Shown here in pieces: positions 5,505 through 11,779 of a stretch of 14,802 nucleotides of DNA. The stretch is from an uncultured Oscillospiraceae bacterium (GTDB lineage Bacteria > Bacillota > Clostridia > Oscillospirales > Acutalibacteraceae), in assembly GCA_900550315.1 (NCBI GenBank), contig URRK01000017.1, positions 1-14,802 of the forward strand. The letters are read 5' to 3'. The position numbers were made by a program, and so were the translations under genes. The notes below the pieces were generated by a model that made no database searches, was not told where the DNA came from, and saw only the letters and a program-made list of their open reading frames with translations. How positions within the stretch are numbered: the stretch's first letter is position 1; each line of letters starts with the position of its first letter.

Positions 5505-6691
5505 CAGGCGTCCTCCGTTGCGGCATATTCCCGGTCTACCGTAACAACGGCGGTGTAGCGCGGGTCAATAAACCGGCAAACCTTTTTAATTTTTGTAATC
5601 AGCTCCGGGTCGGTCAGCTTGCTGCCACAGGGCTTAACAACATCAAAAATTAAATTTACATTGTTTTTGCCGTCTACCATTCTAAAATCGTGTAGGGTCA
5701 GGCGGTCGTCAATAATTTTTAGGCCGCTTGCAACCTTTTGCCGAACTTCGTTTGTTAATTTGTCATTTACGGCAATCGGGTCAATGTGCAAAACAATCTC
5801 CAGCCCCAGTTCCTGCTTAATGCGGCGCTCGCAGGCGTCAACATCTTCGTGACAGGCAACCAGGTCTACATCACTGGGTACTTCTATGTGCAAGGAGGCA
5901 AAGGAGCGCCCCGGACCGTAATTGTGCACGATCAGATCGTGTATGCCAACAAACTTGTCGTACGAAAAAACAATGCGGTCAATGGCTTTAATGGTTTCCT
6001 TTTCGGGGGGCATGCCCAACAGGGGCTGAACCGTATCTTTAATGGTTACAATGCCGGAATAAAGAATAAACAGCGCTACCGCCGCGCTAACATAAGCGTC
6101 TAAATTCAGGCGGCCGGCCGTTACAAGGTAAAGCACCGTGCAAAGTAAAACCGCCAGGGTTGCAATACAATCGTTTATACTGTCCTGCGCGGTTGCCAGC
6201 AGGGCCTTAGAACCAATTTTTTTGCCTAATTTTTTTTGAAAAAAGAACATCCAAAGCTTAAGCAGAATAGAGGCACCCAAAACAACCGGCGTAAAGGTAC
6301 TGACCTGCACGGCGGCAGGGTGCAGCATTAGCGAAATTGAGGATTTTAGCAGCTCAAAGCCAACTAAAATAATAATCACGCCAACCGCTAAGGCCGAAAT
6401 ATATTCTAACCGCCCGTGGCCAAAGGGGTGCTCTTTATCGCCCGGCTTGGCCGAAAGGCGGTAGCCAATTTGGGTAATAAAGGCCGAGCCGGTATCGGAA
6501 AGGTTGTTAAAACCGTCGGCCGTAACGCCGGCACTGCCGGTAAGCAGGCCAACGGTTATTTTTAAGGCGGCTAAAAGCAGATTGCAAACAATGCCGGTAA
6601 CCGCGCCCAAGCTAATGTAGCAACCGCGGGTTTTTGGGCTTTTCGTATTTTCAGGGTCTTTTACAAATAAGTGAATGAGCAATTTGGTCAT
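5504..6691 (-). CDS. cation diffusion facilitator transporter, probable Mn2+ (or Fe2+) exporter
   Basis: A 395-residue inner-membrane metal/proton antiporter of the CDF family. Hydrophobic segments lie near residues 27-51, 96-122, 134-151, 175-192 and 199-218, plus a probable further helix around the 55-76 metal site. Signature blocks are ADGFNNLSDTGSAF (58-71) and HPFGHGRLEYIS (88-99). The transport site reads Asn62-xxx-Asp66 in TM2 and Asp170-xxx-Asp174 in TM5. Zinc exporters usually carry His or Asp with His-xxx-Asp there; the ND/DD pattern matches streptococcal MntE-type manganese exporters, so Mn2+ is inferred. The cytoplasmic domain (about 235-310) contains YGPGRSFASLHIEV. A further 80 residues extend beyond the usual 300-residue form, with a second alpha/beta-like segment. 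GGAG lies about ten bases before the ATG. It starts 20 bases after the ligase stop and overlaps the next start by one base. Confidence 0.88.
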   Translation of the reverse strand: MTKLLIHLFVKDPENTKSPKTRGCYISLGAVTGIVCNLLLAALKITVGLLTGSAGVTADGFNNLSDTGSAFITQIGYRLSAKPGDKEHPFGHGRLEYISALAVGVIIILVGFELLKSSISLMLHPAAVQVSTFTPVVLGASILLKLWMFFFQKKLGKKIGSKALLATAQDSINDCIATLAVLLCTVLYLVTAGRLNLDAYVSAAVALFILYSGIVTIKDTVQPLLGMPPEKETIKAIDRIVFSYDKFVGIHDLIVHNYGPGRSFASLHIEVPSDVDLVACHEDVDACERRIKQELGLEIVLHIDPIAVNDKLTNEVRQKVASGLKIIDDRLTLHDFRMVDGKNNVNLIFDVVKPCGSKLTDPELITKIKKVCRFIDPRYTAVVTVDREYAATEDA

Positions 6692-6711
6692 TACAATACA
6701 GCTCCAAGCCT

Positions 6712-7923
6712 TTAAAACTTGCTGCCCTTTGCACCCTTGGCCCCAAAGGCAGTTTGCGCTAAAATGTTGGTGTTAATTTCAAACGCCAAGCTTTCGCGTT
6801 CGCGCTGGCGTTTAAAGGCCAGGGAAATTAGCCGGTCTAAAAGCTCCGGGTATTTTATGCCGCTGGCTTCCCACAAATAAAACGCCAGCGAGCCCGGAAT
6901 AGTGTTAATTTCGTTTACAAAAATTTCTTTACTTTTGTTATCCATTAAAAAGTCTATTCTGGCAACGCCGTTTGCCCCAATGGCTTTAAAGGTGCGGCAG
7001 GCAAATTCTTGAATACTTTCGGTAACATCGGCTGGCAGTTCGGCCGGAAGCTTGCGGGTTAACGATTGCATTCCGCCGGATTTTTGGCCGCTGCTTAAAT
7101 ATTTATCTCCGTAGGAGAGAATTTGGTCGTGCATAACCGGCTCCTCGCAGGCCGAGGCCTGGCACTCAAAGCCGTCGCCCAGTACGGCGCAGTTAATTTC
7201 GCGCAGGTCGCAAATGGCGCGCTCTACCATAACCTCTTTGGCGTAGTGAAAGGCGTTTTTAATGGCGGCGCCCAGATCACCCGCGTTTTCTACCTTGCTA
7301 ATGCCAATGCTGGAGCCCAAATTTACCGGCTTTACAATAGCGGGGTAGGTAATAGATTTTTCTATGCGGTTTAAAATGTTTTGCTCGTATTCTACAAATT
7401 CACGGTCGGAAAATTTAATGCAGTCTAACACAGGGATCCCGTAGGCTTTTAGGGTGTTTTTAAACAGCACTTTGTTCATGCCAACGGCCGAAGCGGTTAC
7501 ATCGCAGCCAACATAAGGCAGGTGGAACATTTCTAAAAAGCCCTGCAAAGTGCCGTCCTCACAATTCGTGCCGTGCACAATGGGAAAGGCTACATCTACA
7601 AAAATGGGCTTGCGGCCGGTAAAATCGTTTTTCTTTTCGCTTTTTAGGCAGGCCTTGCCGTTTTCCATCGTAAAGCTGACCGGGGCCGCCTTTTTTAAAA
7701 GCTCCTCCAGCGCGTTGTTGCCGCGAAAGGTGTTAATATCCAGCATGCTTTGAGATGTGTAAAACCGGCCGTTTTTGGCAATGTAAACGGGAATAATGTT
7801 GTATTTTGTTTTATCCATGCTGGCCATGGCCTGAACGGCCGAAATAATAGAAACCTCGTGCTCTACAGAATCGCCGCCAAACAGCACGGCTACATTTATA
7901 AAACCCTCTTGTAAATTGTTCAT
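6712..7923 (-). CDS. ddl: D-alanine--D-alanine ligase family protein, divergent subgroup
   Basis: A 403-residue ATP-grasp enzyme expected to join two D-alanines for peptidoglycan synthesis in the cytosol. Visible motifs are FGGDSVEHEVSIISA (15-29, matching the E. coli GGTSAEREVS block with Glu21 at the catalytic glutamate), HGTNCEDGTLQG (117-128), YVGCDVTASAVGMNK (137-151), KPVNLGSSIGISKV (198-211) and ARIDF...VNEINTIPGS (321-344). It differs from textbook Ddl in length (usually 305-370), Cys140 where Ser is common, and Asn119 in the HGxxxEDG block. The omega-loop region reads ILSYGDKYLSSG (268-279), keeping tyrosines, so there is no obvious sign of the VanA-type D-lactate change. The last dozen residues are a low-complexity GAKGAKGSKF tail. 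AAGGAGAG lies six bases before the ATG. It follows the MurF-like gene by 108 bases and precedes the cation exporter by 20. Confidence 0.88.
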   Translation of the reverse strand: MNNLQEGFINVAVLFGGDSVEHEVSIISAVQAMASMDKTKYNIIPVYIAKNGRFYTSQSMLDINTFRGNNALEELLKKAAPVSFTMENGKACLKSEKKNDFTGRKPIFVDVAFPIVHGTNCEDGTLQGFLEMFHLPYVGCDVTASAVGMNKVLFKNTLKAYGIPVLDCIKFSDREFVEYEQNILNRIEKSITYPAIVKPVNLGSSIGISKVENAGDLGAAIKNAFHYAKEVMVERAICDLREINCAVLGDGFECQASACEEPVMHDQILSYGDKYLSSGQKSGGMQSLTRKLPAELPADVTESIQEFACRTFKAIGANGVARIDFLMDNKSKEIFVNEINTIPGSLAFYLWEASGIKYPELLDRLISLAFKRQRERESLAFEINTNILAQTAFGAKGAKGSKF

Positions 7924-8031
7924 TTCAAGCTCTCCTTAAAAATGCTTAAACAAAGCCAACAAGCCCGCATTGAATGAAAGCGGTAAAATCTGCACTTTGG
8001 CTTTGCTAAAATACTTGTTAATTTGTTAAAA
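7924..8031 (-). other. 108-base spacer between murF-like and ddl genes with a 9-bp inverted repeat
   Basis: The spacer is unusually long for this tight operon. CAAAGCCAA (7951-7959) and TTGGCTTTG (7997-8005) are perfect inverted copies with a 37-base loop, just upstream of the ddl ribosome binding site. No T run follows, so a leader fold or processing site is more likely than a terminator. No clear promoter was found. Confidence 0.4.
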
Positions 8032-9615
8032 CTAACCGGCGTAATTATCCGGCAAATCGTTTTCAAACAGCACAACGGTGTTGGGGGTGGTAATGTCTTT
8101 TAATAAATCCAACGCCTCTTGCAGGGTTTTGGTAACAACCAACTGCTCGGGCGGGTAATTTTGCTGTTCGGCCCCCGCCTTTAGCGGAACGGCGCGGTTT
8201 TCGCCAACTAAAATAATAGTGTCGCACACCTCGGCGGCAGCCTTGCCTAAGGCAACGTTGCTTTCGTACTCGGCTTCGCCAAGCTCTACCAGCCCGGGGG
8301 TTACAATAATTTTTTTCATGCCGTTAAAGCTGCCCAGTACCCGCACCGCCTCTAAGCAGCCAACCGGGTTGGCGTTGTAGGCGTCATCCAGCAGGGTAGA
8401 GCCGTTGTAAAAGCTTTTTAGCTCCAGCCGGTGGGGCGTTTGCTCTAACCTGGTTACCGCAAACCGCAGCTGCTTGGGGGTAACGCCAAGGTCTAAGGCC
8501 ATGGCGGCGGCACCGGCAATGTTAACCATGTTGTACTTGCCAAGCAGGCGGCTAACCAATTGAATTTCCTGCCCGTTGTACTTTAAGGTAAAGCTGCAGC
8601 CGTTTTTGTGTGCTACCGGGCTTAGCACCCGGCAATCCGCCCCCTCGGCGGTGCCGTAGGTAATAACCTTAGCCCCTTGCGGGAGCTTTTTGGCGGCGTT
8701 AAGGGCGGGGTCACTGTCGGCGTTTACATAAATGCTGCCGCCGGCGGTAAGGCAGCTTTGGGCTAACTCAAATTTCGTATTGGCAACATTTTCAAGGGTT
8801 TTAAAGGTTTCTAAATGCTGGGGGCCAACGGCGGTAATAATGCCCGATTGTGGGTGGCAAATTTCGCACAGCTCGGCAATATCCCCAACATTTTTAGCCC
8901 CCATTTCGGCAATAAAAATTTCGGTTTCGGGGCGTAAATGCTCCCGCACGGTGCACACAATGCCCATAGGGGTGTTAAAGCTGCCTGGCGTGGCAACAAC
9001 ATTGTATTTTTCGCCTAACAGGCGGGCCAAAACGGTTTTAACGGTTGTTTTACCAAAGCTGCCGGTAACGCCCAAAACCTTTAGGTCGGGGTGTGCCGCC
9101 AAAATTTGCTTGGCCTGCTTTAAGTATTGGTTGGCAATGGCCTTTTCTACCGGCAAAGCGCAGTAAAAGCCGGTTAGCATTAATAAAAAAGGAAAATAGG
9201 CAAACAGTAAGGTTACAGTGCCCCAAAGGCGGTAAAGCCCGGGCAACAGGCAGTAAAAAATTAACGGCAAGGCGCTTAACACGGCCGTGGTGGCAATTAG
9301 GCGCTTTACCCGCGCGGTGTACACCAGCTTTTTAATTGCCCGCTTTTGCGCGGCGTGCCAGGTAAGGCAGCTAAAGCCAAAAACAATAATTGAAATGGGC
9401 AGCAAAAAGTGCCCGCAGTTTAGGTACATTAGCCCAAAAGCAACAACAAAAAGCAGCGGGCAGAATAAATTCGGCACGGTAAAGCTGCTCTTTAGCCACC
9501 CAAAATAGCGGGAGGGGAAATAGCTGTTTTGCTGCAGCATGTGCAGGTGGCGCTGCATAAAAACCAGCCCGCTAAGGGCAAAAAACAAAAAGGAAAATAG
9601 CAGTAGGAAACTCAT
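8032..9615 (-). CDS. membrane-anchored Mur ligase, MurF-like (D-Ala-D-Ala-adding type)
   Basis: A protein of about 527 residues. MurF adds D-Ala-D-Ala to UDP-MurNAc-tripeptide. The ligase core is clear: P-loop VTGSFGKTTVK (185-195 counted from the ATG at 9621), NTPMG (216-220), IAEMGAKNVGDI (237-248), GPQHLETF (266-273), GKYNMVNIAGAAAMA (361-375) and the MurF-type DDAYNANP (412-419). The usual N-terminal UDP-binding domain of about 80 residues is absent. Instead, the first 155 residues are hydrophobic with about five predicted membrane helices (near 2-22, 50-67, 70-88, 108-127, 132-153). The C-terminus ends in FENDLPDNYAG. Start choice: GGAGG (9625-9629) lies nine bases before the ATG at 9615 but only three before the ATG at 9621, so 9615 is preferred. 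It is next to ddl, as expected for consecutive pathway steps. Use of the usual cytosolic nucleotide substrate, or a lipid-linked one, is open. Confidence 0.85.
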   Translation of the reverse strand: MSFLLLFSFLFFALSGLVFMQRHLHMLQQNSYFPSRYFGWLKSSFTVPNLFCPLLFVVAFGLMYLNCGHFLLPISIIVFGFSCLTWHAAQKRAIKKLVYTARVKRLIATTAVLSALPLIFYCLLPGLYRLWGTVTLLFAYFPFLLMLTGFYCALPVEKAIANQYLKQAKQILAAHPDLKVLGVTGSFGKTTVKTVLARLLGEKYNVVATPGSFNTPMGIVCTVREHLRPETEIFIAEMGAKNVGDIAELCEICHPQSGIITAVGPQHLETFKTLENVANTKFELAQSCLTAGGSIYVNADSDPALNAAKKLPQGAKVITYGTAEGADCRVLSPVAHKNGCSFTLKYNGQEIQLVSRLLGKYNMVNIAGAAAMALDLGVTPKQLRFAVTRLEQTPHRLELKSFYNGSTLLDDAYNANPVGCLEAVRVLGSFNGMKKIIVTPGLVELGEAEYESNVALGKAAAEVCDTIILVGENRAVPLKAGAEQQNYPPEQLVVTKTLQEALDLLKDITTPNTVVLFENDLPDNYAG

Positions 9616-9621
9616 TAACAT

Positions 9622-9774
9622 AAACCTCCAAAAGGCTTTTCACATCATTTTAAGCTGCGGCAGGCCAAAATTCGGGCTGCGAAAAAGGTGAAAAGAAGCG
9701 GGCCGCAAAAACCGTAAACCAAAAATACACCGCAAATACACTGCGTAAACCGGGTACGCCAACGGCAAACCGGG
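9622..9774. repeat. 153-base spacer with paired short direct repeats
   Basis: No gene seen. AAATACACCGC (9723-9733) is followed directly by AAATACACTGC (9734-9744). AAACCGGGTACGCC (9747-9760) recurs as AAACCGGGCTACGCC (9767-9781), the second copy covering the stop of the hydrolase gene. CTTTTCAC (9636-9643) and GTGAAAAG (9688-9695) are an 8-base inverted pair near the ligase start. A weak leftward promoter (TTTACG, 16-base gap, TATTTT) can be drawn through the first repeat pair but is not convincing. Confidence 0.5.
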
Positions 9775-10542
9775 CTACGCCAAAAAGGCGGTTAAAATGG
9801 CGTTGGTTTCGCCCGGACGCTCTAAAAACGCAAAGTGCCCGCAGCCTTTAAAGGTGCAAAGCCCGGCGTCGGGAATTAATTTTTCCATAATTTTAGCGTC
9901 TTTCAGCGGGGTAGCGGTGTCCTCTTCCCCCCAAATCAGCAGGGTGGGGCAGGTAATTTTGGGTAAAAGCTTAGTGGCGTCGGTGTGAATTAGCTGTACC
10001 AGCGTTTGCCGCATTACCGGGGAGGCGTTATTATAATCGGCCGAGCCAAAATAGCTGCGAACCGATTGCAGCGCCTGCGCGGTGTGGCTTTTTAAGCCCG
10101 GCAGCGTTAAAAAGAATTTTGCCGTTTTAAAAGCGGCCAGCCGTAGGGTTTTAAGGGGGCTTTGCGGGGGCTTTAAACCGGCGCTGTCAAACAATACGGC
10201 CTTTTGGGCGGTCAGGCGTCCGGTGCCCAGCAAATGCAAGGCAACCCGCCCGCCGTTAGAGTGGCCCATAAGAATTAAATTTTTAAGCTCTAACGCCTGT
10301 ACAAAGGCAGCAACCAGCTCGGTGTAATCGCTTAGCTGCATGGGGCTTTCGGGTTCCGGGCTTTCGCCACAACCCGGAAAATCTAACGCGATAAGGCGAA
10401 AACGGTTGCTAAATGTAGTAATAATCGGTTTCCAAACCGCGGTAGAGGAGCCCCAACCGTGCAGCAGCAAAATTGGCGTGCCGCTGCCCTGCTCGGTGTA
10501 ATGTATGTTGTAGCCGTTGACTGTAATATTCAACCAAGGCAC
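9775..10542 (-). CDS. alpha/beta-fold hydrolase, serine hydrolase type
   Basis: A 255-residue cytosolic alpha/beta hydrolase with a full triad: Ser95 in GHSNGG (93-98), Asp208 in IWGEEDTATP (203-212) and His236 in CGHFAFLERP (234-243). HGWG (29-32) supplies the oxyanion hole, and LDFPGCGESPEP (53-64) is the usual following loop. A cap region spans about 120-185. No signal peptide. Substrate is not predictable; esters, thioesters or small amides are typical for the family. The start is uncertain: the GTG at 10542 has AAAGGA only two bases upstream, while a TTG at 10533 has it eleven bases upstream; no ATG is available because a stop lies just upstream in frame. It may be the first gene of the leftward run, 159 bases before the preferred MurF-like start. 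Confidence 0.85.
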   Translation of the reverse strand: MPWLNITVNGYNIHYTEQGSGTPILLLHGWGSSTAVWKPIITTFSNRFRLIALDFPGCGESPEPESPMQLSDYTELVAAFVQALELKNLILMGHSNGGRVALHLLGTGRLTAQKAVLFDSAGLKPPQSPLKTLRLAAFKTAKFFLTLPGLKSHTAQALQSVRSYFGSADYNNASPVMRQTLVQLIHTDATKLLPKITCPTLLIWGEEDTATPLKDAKIMEKLIPDAGLCTFKGCGHFAFLERPGETNAILTAFLA

Positions 10543-10884
10543 CGTCCTTTAACACAAATTCTTTGGGAAAGCTTGTTGGCCCGACTGCAGGGCCTGCAAA
10601 ATACAGCGTGCTTTTGCGTTTTTGGCTTTTTATTATGGTTTTAAACAAGGCCAAAAGCGTGCAGCCGCTTTTAACATAAATATAAATACAATACTTCAAA
10701 ATATTATACCAAATTTTTACCCGTTTGAGAAGTGCTTTTTTAAATTTTTCCGCTTTGTTTTAAAAAATTCGGGTAAAAACGGGTCGGTCGGCCGGCTTTG
10801 CGCAATAAAATGCCAATCATGTTGCTTGGCGGCGGTGCCGGCATTGTTCAAAGAAGGGCCGTTAATTTTGCTTTACAAACGGCT
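10543..10884. other. 342-base intergenic region: hydrolase leader and promoter, AraC-gene 3' end
   Basis: No gene is supported. It contains the leftward promoter at 10703-10731, a leader of about 150 bases, and inverted repeats. TTTTTACCCG (10714-10723) pairs with CGGGTAAAAA (10770-10779) and has AT-rich nested pairing inside; GCCGTT (10858-10863) pairs with AACGGC (10878-10883) just after the AraC-gene stop. The leader has further pairing potential between TTTTTGGC near 10620 and GCCAAAAG near 10660. A 96-codon leftward frame starting at 10699 crosses into the hydrolase gene and is rejected. Confidence 0.5.
10703..10731 (-). promoter_or_regulatory. probable promoter of the hydrolase gene and possibly the downstream run
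   Basis: On the leftward strand TTCTCA (10731-10726), 17 bases, then TATAAT (10708-10703), preceded by GG. The -35 matches consensus at four of six positions and the -10 at all six. Predicted start near 10696 gives a leader of roughly 150 bases before the hydrolase start. Confidence 0.6.
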
Positions 10885-11664
10885 TTAAAGCGTGTATTTT
10901 TGCCAAAATGACTGCCGGTAGGCTGTTGGCGTTACGCCAACCTCCCGCTTGAACACTTTATTAAAATATTGCTGGCAGCCAAAACCGGCTTCTGTGGCAA
11001 TTTCGCCTATATCAATTTCGGTTTCCCAAAGCAGGCGCTTGGCGCGGTCTAACCGGCAATTTTGCAAATAGCGGTGCGGGGTAAGGCCGCAGGCCTCGGT
11101 AAACAGGCGGTGGAAATAAATTTCGCTTAAATGTACACTGGCGGCAATGTTGCAAAGCCGAATGGGCTCGGCCAAATGCTGGTTCATAAAGGCTTTGGCG
11201 GCCGCAATGCTTTGGTAATTGGCGCCGCTGCGGTGGGCCGGGATTTTGGCATCGGTCAAAATTTGCTCCAGCAGCAGTAACAGCTTGCCGTAAAAGCGCA
11301 GGGAGTTGCTTTGCTCGCTTAGCAAAATAACCTCCTCTAACATACTGCAAATGCGCCCGGGGTGGCTGCTGCAAAAATAATCCGGCGCGTGTTGCAGCCG
11401 TTCGGCCAGCTCGCCCGTGGCGTAGAATTTTAAAAACGCCGTTTTAAAGGGCAAAAAGCTGTACCGCTCCTGCCCCGGCTTTGCAATTTGAATGTGGTTT
11501 TTTAAAATAGGGTAAACGCGCCCGTTGGTTACTGTTTTAAGGCCGTTTGCCAAATAAAATTCAACCTCAAATTGCGTTACCTTGCGCTTTGGCGACTGCT
11601 TTAGCCCGCTGAATTTACTGCAATCAAAATAACCGCATTCTATTTGGGTTGGCAGCTGTAACAT
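10885..11664 (-). CDS. AraC-family transcriptional regulator
   Basis: A 259-residue regulator. The C-terminal AraC/XylS DNA-binding domain covers about 150-255, with two HTH units: IRLCNIAASVHLSEIYFHRLF (168-188, here split for reference as LCNIAASVHLSEIYFHRLF) and IGEIATEAGFGCQQYFNKVF (219-238). The hallmark GVTPTAYRQ closes the domain, and a GLTPHRYLQ-type segment (193-201) links the two units. The N-terminal 140 residues are the presumed ligand-sensing part; the block FEVEFYLANG is beta-like, but no cupin motif is certain. It is divergent from the DUF5107/TPR gene with 115 bases between the starts, so it most likely controls that gene and itself. The ribosome site is weak (GGGGG, six bases before ATG). 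The final AraC-gene stop is at 10885, followed by a small GCCGTT/AACGGC stem. Confidence 0.9.
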   Translation of the reverse strand: MLQLPTQIECGYFDCSKFSGLKQSPKRKVTQFEVEFYLANGLKTVTNGRVYPILKNHIQIAKPGQERYSFLPFKTAFLKFYATGELAERLQHAPDYFCSSHPGRICSMLEEVILLSEQSNSLRFYGKLLLLLEQILTDAKIPAHRSGANYQSIAAAKAFMNQHLAEPIRLCNIAASVHLSEIYFHRLFTEACGLTPHRYLQNCRLDRAKRLLWETEIDIGEIATEAGFGCQQYFNKVFKREVGVTPTAYRQSFWQKYTL

Positions 11665-11728
11665 TTTAAACCCCCAAAAAAGTAAGAAAAGTTAAAAAAG
11701 AACTAATCTTTTCTATATATTTTTCTGT

Positions 11729-11744
11729 ATTATACCACTATAAT
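11729..11744. promoter_or_regulatory. mirror-image divergent -10 boxes between AraC gene and DUF5107 gene
   Basis: ATTATACCACTATAAT contains a leftward TATAAT (11734-11729) and a rightward TATAAT (11739-11744) back to back with four bases between. Neither has a good -35 hexamer at 17 bases (leftward AATATT, rightward TATATT), which fits promoters needing an activator. The surrounding 11690-11765 is very AT-rich. Confidence 0.6.
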
Positions 11745-11779
11745 AAAGTAAAATATTTTAAATGTCAAGGGGCGATTTT

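Noticed and set aside
6712..7923. VanA-type D-Ala-D-Lac resistance ligase
   Set aside because: The omega-loop region keeps tyrosines, and no vanH, vanX, vanS or vanR gene is nearby.
10409..10699. 96-codon leftward frame starting near the hydrolase promoter
   Set aside because: It starts at or before the expected transcript start, has no ribosome binding site, and its second half is an out-of-frame reading of the well-supported hydrolase gene.
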